NCBI GenBank assembly: GCA_944350015.1
Contig: CALVNW010000008.1
Span: 1 to 49,510 of the forward strand
Length of the DNA: 49,510 nucleotides
Direction of reading: 5' to 3'
Source of the DNA: an uncultured Clostridia bacterium
Lineage (GTDB): Bacteria > Bacillota > Clostridia > Christensenellales > UBA1242
Part shown: in pieces, positions 7,608 to 14,642 of the stretch
Layout: each line of letters opens with the position of its first letter
Position numbering within the stretch: position 1 is the first letter of the stretch
Translations under genes and position numbers: made by a program
The notes under the pieces: generated by a model
What the model was told of the DNA's origin: nothing
The model's input: the letters and a program-made list of their open reading frames with translations, nothing else
Database searches by the model: none

Positions 7608-8972
7608 TCACTTTAAAAACATCTTTATAATCTTATACTTTGATTTAGTAATTGGCTGATAGCGCATAGGAAGGTCAAGTTTTCCTTTTTTGACTATGCT
7701 CTTGTAGTGCGTAAAGGTGTCAAAGCCAGCCTTTCCGTGATATGCGCCCATTCCGCTTTGCTTTATACCGCCAAAGCCAAGTCTCGAGTCAGTTATATGC
7801 ATAATGGTATCATTGATACAGCCACCACCAAAGTCGCAGTTTATAGCAAAACGCCTTTGCACCTTTTTATCCTTTGAAAAGATATAGAGGGCAAGCGGTT
7901 TTGGATATCTTCTTATATTCTCTTCGCACTCGTCAAGACTGTCAAAGGTGACAATTGGAAGAATTGGTCCAAATATCTCATCTTGCATCGCCTCGCTTTC
8001 AAAAGTCGAAGATATAAGTGTTGGCTGTATTTTTAGCGTTTTTTCATCACTTTTACCGCCAAAAATCAAGTTTTCATCATTAATAAAGCCCTTCATCACA
8101 TTAAATTGCTTTAAATTAATCATACGCGGATACTTTTCATTATTGAGCGCATCGCCATACTGCCTATTAATCTCGCGCTTCAATTCTTCCACAAGCCTAT
8201 CTTTTATTGAACTGGCGCAATAGACATAGTCGGGCGCCACACAGGTCTGACCGCTATTTAAAAACTTACCAAATACGATACGTCTTGCAGACATTCTCAA
8301 GTCCGCACTTTCATCGACAATGCAAGGGCACTTGCCACCAAGTTCAAGAGTAAGAGGAGTGAAATGCTCCGACGCTTTCTGCATCACAATCTTGCCAACG
8401 CGCGTGCTCCCCGTATAAAAGATATAGTCAAAGTCTTGGTCTAAAAGATAGGTGCACTCCTCTTTTCCACCAAGCACAACATCAACGTGTCCACGCTCAA
8501 AAGTTTTTTCTATCAGTTTCTTAACAACCTCGCTGACATTCGGCGAAATCTCGCTAGGTTTCAATATCACACAGTTGCCAGCGGTGATAGCGTCAACTAT
8601 AGGCTCTATCGCCAGCATAAAAGGATAGTTCCAAGGGCTTATGACAAGCACGCATCCATATGGCACCGGCACTTTGTAGCCTTTGGCTGGAAACTGCGAA
8701 AATGACAGGTGGACCTTCTTACGCCTGCTAAACTTTCGCCCCTTTTTAAGCATATATGAGATTTCACTCAGCGTCAAGCCAACCTCTGTCATATAGCTCT
8801 CTTCTTCTGACTTGTTTAGGTCTTTTTTTAGCGCCTCAAAAATCTCGCCTTTCATATCAATAATATTTTGTCGCAATTTCTCAAGCGCCTTCTTTCTAAA
8901 AGAAAAGTCGCGCGTCTTGCCTGTCAAAAAATATTCGCGTTGCCCCTCTACCACCTTTAAAATCTCTTCCAT
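7608..8972 (-). CDS. NAD(P)-dependent aldehyde dehydrogenase, class 3 / fatty aldehyde type
   Basis: Oxidises aldehydes to acids. At 454 residues it has the short class 3 architecture. Visible motifs are ISPWNYPF near residue 111, LKPSE near 137, the nucleotide-binding FYTGSTRVGK near 185, ELGGKCPCIVD near 209 carrying the general base Glu, and NSGQTCVAPDYV near 240 with the catalytic Cys. GIKQSGMGAYHG near the end is also typical. AAAGGAGGG lies directly before the ATG. The gene is divergent from a TetR regulator at 9377; the 404-base space between them holds a palindrome that could be the TetR operator. Membrane attachment is possible: the C-terminus is basic with hydrophobic residues (YKIIKMFLK). 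Confidence 0.93.
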   Translation of the reverse strand: MEEILKVVEGQREYFLTGKTRDFSFRKKALEKLRQNIIDMKGEIFEALKKDLNKSEEESYMTEVGLTLSEISYMLKKGRKFSRRKKVHLSFSQFPAKGYKVPVPYGCVLVISPWNYPFMLAIEPIVDAITAGNCVILKPSEISPNVSEVVKKLIEKTFERGHVDVVLGGKEECTYLLDQDFDYIFYTGSTRVGKIVMQKASEHFTPLTLELGGKCPCIVDESADLRMSARRIVFGKFLNSGQTCVAPDYVYCASSIKDRLVEELKREINRQYGDALNNEKYPRMINLKQFNVMKGFINDENLIFGGKSDEKTLKIQPTLISSTFESEAMQDEIFGPILPIVTFDSLDECEENIRRYPKPLALYIFSKDKKVQRRFAINCDFGGGCINDTIMHITDSRLGFGGIKQSGMGAYHGKAGFDTFTHYKSIVKKGKLDLPMRYQPITKSKYKIIKMFLK

Positions 8973-9079
8973 TTTCCCTCCTTTTATTGTTGTTATATTA
9001 ATATGTTGTTTTTAATTGTCTGCTATTGCATCTAACTTTAACTTAGGTCCTATATAATGCTAAAATACAAATATTATAG

Positions 9080-9162
9080 ACTATGTGATGTTAAAACTTA
9101 AACAAGTTAAGTTTTAATTTTGCTAAACGCAAAAACACAATAAATTGTGTTCATCACATAGT
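9080..9162. repeat. Zero-linker cloverleaf palindrome (outer stem plus three hairpins)
   Basis: ACTATGTGATG (9080-9090) pairs exactly with CATCACATAGT (9152-9162). Inside, with essentially no unpaired bases between arms, are hairpin 1 (TTAAAACTTAA 9091-9101 with its complement 9107-9117), hairpin 2 (TTTTGC 9118-9123 with GCAAAA 9129-9134) and hairpin 3 (ACACAAT 9135-9141 with ATTGTGT 9144-9150). The whole is a four-way junction. It lies in the 404-base gap between the divergent aldehyde dehydrogenase and TetR genes. The rest of the gap (9163-9284) holds GC-richer DNA with a CTTGCAAGCAAG palindrome and no gene. It may be a small RNA, a cruciform or a mobile-element footprint. Confidence 0.7.
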
Positions 9163-9284
9163 ATGTATAACCCTCAGCCTCACCCTTGCAAGCAAGTTCG
9201 GCTTCCGGTAATATCACAATAGCGACCTAATCCCACAAAGCGCAAGCAATGCCTAAAATTTTTCTTTACAAATTTTCTTTTATA

Positions 9285-9300
9285 TGATACACTTGTATCA
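9285..9300. promoter_or_regulatory. Probable TetR-family operator palindrome
   Basis: TGATACACTTGTATCA has perfect 7-bp arms around a CT centre. It lies 76 bases before the ATG of the TetR gene at 9377, in the divergent gap with the aldehyde dehydrogenase. Palindromes of this form and length are typical TetR-family sites, so autoregulation of the regulator and control of the divergent dehydrogenase are plausible. Binding itself is inferred. Confidence 0.6.
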
Positions 9301-9376
9301 CCTTATTTTATCAAATATATTGATTTTTTAAAACAATATAACAGCAAAATTTGCGATTGTTATAAAAGGAGTTAAA

Positions 9377-9931
9377 ATGTATCAAATTAACGTGCCTCAA
9401 AAACGTATGTTTGTTAAAGATTATATCACCACCGCCTTTTTCCAACTGCTTGAGAAAAAGGACTTTGACAAAATCACAATATCCAAGATTATAGAGCGTG
9501 CGGGCGTCAGCCGTATGGGCTTTTATCGCAATTTTTCAAGCAAAGAGAGCATCGTTGAAAACTTTGTTTTAGAAAAATTCAAGGAAACGGTCGACGAGAT
9601 TACAGCCTCACGCAAACTTGATTTTCAAATTGATAAAATTATGATAACAACGCTTGTTAATTTCAAGAAGTTTGCCTGCTATATAAAGCTTTTCTTAGAC
9701 AAAAACCTTGACGCTCTTCTTTATAATTGTTACCATAAAGCCTATTACAGCCTATACAATGGCTCAAATAATGCAAAAAACAGCACAATTCGCGATTACT
9801 CCAACGAGATGTTCATTGCAGAACTATTCAATCTTGAAATGTGCTGGGTACGAAAAGGAATGAAGGAGTCGCCTGAGGAGCTTGCCCGCATCTATTCACT
9901 CATTCTCAAACTCCGTTGTAACGCCATTTAA
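9377..9931 (+). CDS. TetR/AcrR family transcriptional regulator
   Basis: A 184-residue protein with an N-terminal TetR helix-turn-helix. KDYITTAFFQLLEKKDFDKITISKI leads into ERAGVSRMGFYRNFSSKESIV, the classic recognition region, at about residues 15-60. The C-terminal ligand-binding half (about 65-184) is diverged, with several Cys and aromatic residues (CYIKLFLDKN, NCYHKAYYSLY). A ribosome binding site AAAGGAG lies six bases before the ATG. A palindrome at 9285-9300 is a good candidate for its operator. The obvious target is the divergent aldehyde dehydrogenase gene. It converges with the accessory operon on the other strand, with 27 bases between the stops. Confidence 0.92.
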   Translation: MYQINVPQKRMFVKDYITTAFFQLLEKKDFDKITISKIIERAGVSRMGFYRNFSSKESIVENFVLEKFKETVDEITASRKLDFQIDKIMITTLVNFKKFACYIKLFLDKNLDALLYNCYHKAYYSLYNGSNNAKNSTIRDYSNEMFIAELFNLEMCWVRKGMKESPEELARIYSLILKLRCNAI

Positions 9932-9958
9932 ACTGCTGGATACATAATTAACAAATTT

Positions 9959-10426
9959 TTATTGCAACCAATCTCTATCAGTTGTATCGTTCCATATATC
10001 TTTTAAGAGTTTATCTTCAACTTGGGCATTATTTTTAAAATCTTCATCATTGCTAAAGATAATCCTTTCTTTTGTTTGTGAATTATAAAGACTAATTACA
10101 AGTTTCTTGTTTTTATCATACACAAGCTCTACAGCATAATAAGTGCCGTTATATTTAAATTGCATTTCGCCGTAATTATGTAGTGCTTCAATATATTCAT
10201 TAAAGTCAGGCTCAAAAGGCTTGCCTTCGCTATAAAGTTTTTTCGCTTTGTTTAATGAAATTAAGTTAGGATATAACACAGCCTTTGGATTTATATCTGC
10301 AAAATGATTATTTTTCCATTTGCAATATGGACAATCACCTTGCTCGTAAATATCTTTTTTTATTATTTCCCCACAAACCGAACAAGGTTTGTCAAAAATT
10401 TCATCGTAAATACTTTTGCTATCCAT
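9959..10426 (-). CDS. Zinc-ribbon protein, paralogue 1, last gene of accessory operon
   Basis: 155 residues. The N-terminus has a CxxC pair (residues 15 and 18) and CPYC (32 and 35), a likely zinc ribbon of the short cysteine-rich CPCC type. The middle holds YPNLISLNKAKKLYSEGKP, PDFNEYIEAL and NYGEM, almost the same segments as in the neighbour at 10543-10980, so the two arose by duplication. The C-terminal part is acidic and ends in a DIWND.TDRDW segment. AAAAGGGAA precedes the ATG. It sits behind a small toxin-like gene, which is the position expected of immunity proteins in polymorphic toxin loci, but this role is inference. No terminator is clear before the convergent TetR gene. Confidence 0.75.
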   Translation of the reverse strand: MDSKSIYDEIFDKPCSVCGEIIKKDIYEQGDCPYCKWKNNHFADINPKAVLYPNLISLNKAKKLYSEGKPFEPDFNEYIEALHNYGEMQFKYNGTYYAVELVYDKNKKLVISLYNSQTKERIIFSNDEDFKNNAQVEDKLLKDIWNDTTDRDWLQ

Positions 10427-10542
10427 AATATTCCCTTTTAATGCCCTTCTATTAACTAAATTGTTAAATTTACTAGGTAAAAATACGAAAACATTGCATA
10501 TTGGATTATGGTACAGTTTAAATTGATATGTTTAAAAGTTTT

Positions 10543-10980
10543 TTATATATAACTCGGGTCTTCTACCTTGTCCCAAATATTTCTTACATACTCATTTCCA
10601 ATTTTAGCATTTTTAATAAAATCTTCTTTATCTTTAAAATATTGAATATTATTAGGGCTCCATCCAAATTCAATTAATGTTTGTTTTTCGCCTTTTAAAA
10701 ACACGCAACAATTTAAATTGTTGTAAGAAAACTTCATCTCACGATAATTGTACAATCCGTCAAGAAAATCGTTTAAGTCTGGTTTTAAAGGTTTACCTTC
10801 TTGAAACAACTTTATGGCTTTATTTAAAGAAATTAGATTGGGGAATATGACTGTATTTTCGTTTTCTTCCCCTAAACTATTATTGTACCATCCGCAATGA
10901 AAGCATTCTCCGTTTCCACCTTGGTTTACAATAATCTTGTGTTTACATACTATACACTGTTTTTCTATTTTTTTATTCAT
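10543..10980 (-). CDS. Zinc-ribbon protein, paralogue 2, of accessory operon
   Basis: 145 residues with CIVC (residues 9-12) and CFHC (26-29) forming a probable zinc ribbon. FPNLISLNKAIKLFQEGKP, PDLNDFLDGLYNYREMKFSYN and a final NIWDKVEDPSY segment align along the length with the protein at 9959-10426. The strongest conservation is in the NLISLNKA block, so that block is probably the functional core. A clear AAAGGAGATAAC site precedes the ATG. The gene begins 12 bases after the stop of the toxin-like gene (10993-11307). Two diverged copies in tandem after a toxin-like gene resemble immunity-gene expansion. I do not know a characterised homologue. Confidence 0.75.
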   Translation of the reverse strand: MNKKIEKQCIVCKHKIIVNQGGNGECFHCGWYNNSLGEENENTVIFPNLISLNKAIKLFQEGKPLKPDLNDFLDGLYNYREMKFSYNNLNCCVFLKGEKQTLIEFGWSPNNIQYFKDKEDFIKNAKIGNEYVRNIWDKVEDPSYI

Positions 10981-10992
10981 ATGTTATCTCCT

Positions 10993-11307
10993 TTAACAAT
11001 AGCTTGAATTTATATTTTCTCCATTTGGCCCTTTATATTCAGGTCTATCTGGATGCTGAGGATTATCCCAAACCCAATAATGGTCGTGAGGAAATTCGTG
11101 AGTATTATTTGAATCATTATGATCCCAATCTCTATCCCATACAGCCTTTCCGTCGGCATCAAACCAACGTTGCTGTAATAACTTACCAGTTTTTTCATCA
11201 TAATAGTCTATTCTTGAATTTGGAGTTTGATTGATAATCTCTTTGATGTTTCGTCCATAAGGCCCATAAACCTTTTCTATTCCACCACTAGGTTTACACA
11301 TTCCCAT
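10993..11307 (-). CDS. Small toxin-like protein with FPHDH motif
   Basis: 104 residues, strongly polar, with many Asn, Asp, His and Trp. The pattern DYYDEKTGKLLQQRWFDADGK, then DRDWDH, THEFPHDHYWVW and a GPNGEN tail, resembles C-terminal domains of polymorphic toxins. Those usually follow an RHS, LXG or WXG delivery module; here the domain stands alone without signal peptide or delivery part. The His-x-Asp-His cluster could be a nuclease centre. Its ATG overlaps the stop of the HNH gene upstream (TAATG at 11307), so the two are translationally coupled. It may be an orphan toxin module or the partner of the HNH protein. Family assignment (for example Ntox-type) is not secure. Confidence 0.6.
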   Translation of the reverse strand: MGMCKPSGGIEKVYGPYGRNIKEIINQTPNSRIDYYDEKTGKLLQQRWFDADGKAVWDRDWDHNDSNNTHEFPHDHYWVWDNPQHPDRPEYKGPNGENINSSYC

Positions 11308-12125
11308 TATAGCACCTCCAGTGGCAAAAGTTCAAAGTTTTTTGAAATTGTTTCTCCGCCTATGCCAATAAGTTTGAATTTTAGATTTTTACCAATTAGG
11401 TTTTTTACTTTTAGTTCGGTTGTAAATAGTCCGGCTGTGTTATACCTTGTTTTAATTTTCTTATCGTCTAAATACCATTCAATTCTGTCTACAAACAGTG
11501 ATTTTATTTGAATAGTTCCCTGAAAATTATCCACTTCAATGGAAACAATTTTAGGAGAGCCTATTAAGTTTTCATTTCTTTTTATTTCAAACAAACTTTT
11601 CGCATCCTTAAAAGAAAGCTTATCCCATTCCACATTTTCATATTGATTTTTTATTAAGGGAATGTTGTTTTGCTTAATTTCAATATCACTTCCACCAAAT
11701 TTTTCTAAATCTGCGACTATCTTCCAACGATAAACAGAATTCCTTTCATTATATTCAAGTAAAGACTTGTTGAGATGGTTTGCAAATTCCATTTCCGAAG
11801 CATTATTAACTTTCATAAAATGCTCTTGTGCTTCTTCACCATATCCAAGTCTAACTGAATTTTTAAAATGTTTAACTCCGTGGCACTTTGAACAAATTGC
11901 AATTATCTGTTTCAAAGCTTGTGTTTTCTTTGCTATATCAAATTCCCATTCCTCGTGAACATCAAGGTCTGCGGTTACATAACCACATATTTCACATTTT
12001 CCATTTGCTCTTTCAAGTGCAAATTCGCGTAGTTTGCCCCAATCTTTTTTAGATATTGTTTTGCTAAAATCGTTGTTCCAGGCACCCTTTGGGAGCATAT
12101 TGATAGTTAGTTTAAAATCTTCCAT
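11307..12125 (-). CDS. HNH-type endonuclease with C-terminal beta domain
   Basis: 272 residues. An N-terminal HNH-like zinc finger spans about residues 36-87: CEICG, then DVHEEWEFD with the core His, then CSKCHGVKH. This is the arrangement of nucleases that cut DNA with a metal ion. The middle (about 88-180) is helical. The last 90 residues read as an Ig-like beta sandwich (VSIEVDNFQGTIQIKS, then FTTELKVKN, ending FELLPLEVL). An HNH domain followed by such a module is unusual. The gene starts ten bases after the DUF4417 gene, behind an AAGGAGCAAATT-type site, and its stop overlaps the next start. Nuclease call good; target unknown. Confidence 0.8.
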   Translation of the reverse strand: MEDFKLTINMLPKGAWNNDFSKTISKKDWGKLREFALERANGKCEICGYVTADLDVHEEWEFDIAKKTQALKQIIAICSKCHGVKHFKNSVRLGYGEEAQEHFMKVNNASEMEFANHLNKSLLEYNERNSVYRWKIVADLEKFGGSDIEIKQNNIPLIKNQYENVEWDKLSFKDAKSLFEIKRNENLIGSPKIVSIEVDNFQGTIQIKSLFVDRIEWYLDDKKIKTRYNTAGLFTTELKVKNLIGKNLKFKLIGIGGETISKNFELLPLEVL

Positions 12126-12135
12126 AATTTGCTCC

Positions 12136-12873
12136 TTATATTTCGGGATAAAGCTGTCCAGCTAAATATTTCCTAGTGAACTCACTTAGTCCAATCTTTT
12201 TTATAAGTTCTTCGCGGTTAAACGGGTCGATTGCTTTAATATTACCTGTCATTTCTTCAAAAAGTGTTCCGTAGCAAATAATTGCGCTTGGCTTAATCTT
12301 TTTCATCATAATTTCGTAGCCTTCCATAAAACCTTTTTTATTATCTTCTCTTGTATACGTTGACACTGCCACAACACAGCCCTCTTCAACGCCGTCACAG
12401 AAGAAGTCAAAGCAATCATACGATCCCCACGATATTGTTGGTATTACAAGCATCCCTTGTTTTTGCCAAAAAGCGCCACACCAACGATTTTTAAAAACAC
12501 TATCAATCTGTCTGGCAAGTGGCATATCTTTATATGTGCTAAATTCAGGGGTAAGCAAAGCATAGTATTTATCTAGTTTTTCTAGAGCTTGCTCGGGTTT
12601 TTCATATACAGTATCAAAATTCCAGTCGTATGTAAAAAAGTGTATGGTTTTATTTTTATTTTCGTCATTATTGTCTCTTATTTTTAGGTAACTTAGTAAT
12701 TCTATTTTATCTAATTCAATATTTTGTTTTTTAATTAGTGGCATACCATACCTACCACTTCTTTCAAACTCATTCCTAACGAGTTTTTGTTTCTTTTTTC
12801 GCTTTTCTTCTTCATAGTCACTTTCATTTCCTGAATTGGAGAAGAAAACACTAAGTTGTTCGTTTGTTATCAT
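12136..12873 (-). CDS. DUF4417 domain protein, first gene of accessory operon
   Basis: The central part matches what I know of DUF4417: HFFTYDWNFDTVYEKPEQAL, LTPEFSTYKDMPLARQI, KNRWCGAFWQKQG, VIPTISWGSYDCFDFFCDG and VAVSTYTR (about residues 75-185). The domain occurs in phage and mobile-element genes and in scattered bacterial operons; its activity is unknown to me. The N-terminus is highly charged (EEEKRKKKQK). I chose the ATG at 12873 because AAAGGAGG sits five bases upstream; the frame runs nine codons further. It is followed after ten bases by the HNH gene. The surrounding operon looks horizontally acquired. Confidence 0.82.
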   Translation of the reverse strand: MITNEQLSVFFSNSGNESDYEEEKRKKKQKLVRNEFERSGRYGMPLIKKQNIELDKIELLSYLKIRDNNDENKNKTIHFFTYDWNFDTVYEKPEQALEKLDKYYALLTPEFSTYKDMPLARQIDSVFKNRWCGAFWQKQGMLVIPTISWGSYDCFDFFCDGVEEGCVVAVSTYTREDNKKGFMEGYEIMMKKIKPSAIICYGTLFEEMTGNIKAIDPFNREELIKKIGLSEFTRKYLAGQLYPEI

Positions 12874-13065
12874 AAAAGCCTCCTTTGATATTTGAAACAA
12901 AAGGAGCCAGAATACTTAAGGTTCTTCCTTTTATTAACTTAATTGCAGGTTATCCTAACAATAGGGCAAGCAAATTTATCTTTATATTAAACTAACGATA
13001 AAATGAATTTCAATACTTTGTGCCAAAAAGTTATAAATTTTTTCGATTTATAATAATATATCTTG

Positions 13066-13761
13066 ATGAAAATTAAATTTATTACAATAAAAAAACGCAC
13101 ATTGTGCGCTATATTGATGGCTTTTATTTTGATTTGCTTATGTTTAGGCATCTGCATTACGGTTAATGCGACGGCGTCACCAAAGCTAGAGTACACCATA
13201 GTCATTGACGCGGGGCACGGCGGACGTGATGGTGGTGCAATTGGCAGTAGTGGAGTCACCGAAAGCGAGCTAAATCTTAAGTACGCAAAGGAGCTAAAGT
13301 CACTTTGCGAAGATTTTGGTATAGGCGTAGTTATGACGCGCAGTGATATGAATGGGCTATATGATGAAAGCGCGCCAAACAAGAAAAAGAGCGAGATGGA
13401 AAGAAGAAAAAATATCATCAATACCAGCAATGCCGACCTTATGATAAGCATTCATATGAATAGTTTTCCTCTTCCATCTAGTAGTGGCGCCTATGTGTTC
13501 TACGCAAACGGCAGTGACGAAGGGTATAGCTTGGCAAAATCAGTGCAAACCTCACTTTGCCAAAGCTTTGATAATGCGAGAGAGTATGTGTCAGTTGGCG
13601 ACTACTTCGTTTTGAATTATTCCTCAATCCCTTCGGTACTGGTCGAATGCGGATTTTTATCTAACCCGCAAGAAGAGGCAAACTTAAAGTCAGACGAGTA
13701 TTGTCAAAAGTTTTGCTACAGCCTCCTTGTCGGCATCCTCTCCTATTTCGAGATGAAGTAA
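13066..13761 (+). CDS. cwlD: N-acetylmuramoyl-L-alanine amidase, CwlD-like
   Basis: A zinc amidase of the Amidase_3 family. In spore formers CwlD cleaves peptide side chains so that muramic-delta-lactam can form in the cortex. An N-terminal membrane anchor spans about residues 10-34. The catalytic set is visible: DAGHGGRDGG (zinc His), TESELNLKYA (zinc Glu), SIHMNSF (zinc His) and LVECGFLSN (catalytic Glu). The length of about 231 residues matches CwlD. The ATG at 13066 is preceded directly by an in-frame TTG at 13063; no good ribosome binding site is seen, so initiation may be weak or leaderless. CwlB-like cell-separation amidases are the alternative, but the size and single domain favour CwlD. 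Confidence 0.85.
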   Translation: MKIKFITIKKRTLCAILMAFILICLCLGICITVNATASPKLEYTIVIDAGHGGRDGGAIGSSGVTESELNLKYAKELKSLCEDFGIGVVMTRSDMNGLYDESAPNKKKSEMERRKNIINTSNADLMISIHMNSFPLPSSSGAYVFYANGSDEGYSLAKSVQTSLCQSFDNAREYVSVGDYFVLNYSSIPSVLVECGFLSNPQEEANLKSDEYCQKFCYSLLVGILSYFEMK

Positions 13762-13904
13762 AAAGCATTTTTAATTGTTACAACATCCTTTAAAATTTAG
13801 TTGTGTTTAGTAAAGAACTAGTTTCTGCAAAAATATGGGCAAGAATTTAAACTCCATATTTCTTTGTCAAATTTTCAAAAAATCGATATCCCACTTTGTT
13901 TACT

Positions 13905-14099
13905 TTATATCGAAAATTTGAAAGCAGCACGGGCGGTGATATTGTTGACGTGGACACTGTTAACTTCGTAGAGATTGCCGTCACGCTTAGCATCCCACGC
14001 ACCATTAGCACGAGACGAGGACGGAAAACGGAGCCAATAGTAGTTTCCCCATGACCTATCCGTTATGGTACTACTTTCTACTCGCCCGTTCGAAGAGAT
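13905..14099 (-). pseudogene. C-terminal fragment of a DUF6273-type surface protein
   Basis: On the minus strand a 64-codon open stretch ends in TAA at 13905-13907 and reads SWGNYYWLRFPSSSRANGAW, then DGNLYEVNSVHVNN and ARAAFKFSI. The YYWLR(S/F)P, G.V and R(P/A)AF.(L/F) pattern is the hallmark of the C-terminus of DUF6273-like domains found in large clostridial cell-surface proteins. No start codon or upstream part remains; GC-rich repeat DNA lies there instead. Base composition is richer in GC than the neighbours. It is probably the scar of a gene lost by recombination. Confidence 0.65.
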
Positions 14100-14116
14100 A
14101 GCGGAGCGACGTGCCT

Positions 14117-14236
14117 CGCGGGGTCTATGGTCCCGCGGGCGCGAGCGGAGCGAAAAGAGCGAGTGCGTCAGCGCGAGCGTATGTGCGAGTGCGTCAGCGC
14201 GAGCGTATGTGCGAGTGCGTTAGCACGAGCGGTATC
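14117..14236. repeat. GC-rich hairpin followed by three 26-base tandem repeats
   Basis: CGCGGG (14117-14122) and CCCGCG (14132-14137) make a GC hairpin. From 14159 a 26-base unit beginning GCGAGTGCGTCAGCGCGAGC is repeated: 14159-14184 and 14185-14210 are identical, and 14211-14236 is diverged. The shorter motif GCGAGCG also recurs before the first unit. The stretch is far richer in GC than the rest of the window. An open frame across it gives a low-complexity Arg/Ser/Cys/Val-rich peptide and is not taken as a gene. Confidence 0.8.
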
Positions 14237-14283
14237 TAAAGTGAGTGTCAATGACACATTTTCTCTTTTAAACATACTCCGAC

Positions 14284-14548
14284 GGACCAAGGCAAAGTCA
14301 ATTAACAGATACTACAAACGATAATGGTCCAACCTAAGGTTGGTGCAAACTAAGTTTGCTGGACCAAAATACAATAAAATAACAGTTGCACTCAACGATA
14401 ATCGCCAAGCGTAAGGCTTGCTGGACCAAGGCACAACACAATAACAGACAAATTCTACGATAAATGTCCAGCATAATGCTGGCGCCGAGCGTGAGGCTCG
14501 CAACCTAAGGTTGGCGCCCAGCGTAAGGCTGGTGCAAGCTAAATTTGG
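14284..14548. repeat. Hairpin-spaced repeat array, copy B (three units, seven short palindromes)
   Basis: Units at 14284-14330, 14361-14406 and 14423-14469 share GGACCAA at the start, AATAACAG in the middle, ACGATAA near the end and, in units 1 and 3, a closing GTCC that is complementary to the opening GGAC. Between and after them come CCAACCTAAGGTTGG, GCAAACTAAGTTTGC, CAAGCGTAAGGCTTG, CCAGCATAATGCTGG, CGAGCGTGAGGCTCG, CAACCTAAGGTTGG and CCAGCGTAAGGCTGG. It matches array A at 289-514 in unit, order and lead-in. It sits just downstream of the rpe terminator in the direction of rpe transcription. Confidence 0.78.
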
Positions 14549-14560
14549 AAAAATCAACTA

Positions 14561-14605
14561 AAAAACACCTTAAATTGCGGCAATTTTCACTTTTAAGGTG
14601 TTTTT
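14561..14605 (-). terminator. Terminator after rpe
   Basis: AAAAACACCTTAAA (14561-14574) pairs with TTTAAGGTGTTTTT (14592-14605); a GC-containing inner loop adds a small AATTGCCGCAATT hairpin. Read on the minus strand the stem is followed by T residues. It closes the rpe transcript and separates it from the repeat array. Confidence 0.85.
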
Positions 14606-14642
14606 GCTTAAAATAAATATTATTTTTTATGTTTTTTGCAAT

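Noticed and set aside
9163-9284. Riboswitch or T-box in front of the TetR gene
   Set aside because: I compared the segment with the conserved cores I know (T-box, SAM, cobalamin, TPP, purine) and found no match.
12987-13451. Minus-strand open frame opposite cwlD
   Set aside because: It lies wholly antisense to a clear amidase gene and its hydrophobic product mirrors that gene's codons.
14127-14324. Plus-strand open frame over the 26-base tandem repeats
   Set aside because: Its low-complexity Arg/Ser/Cys/Val peptide is the translation of the repeat itself. No ribosome binding site.
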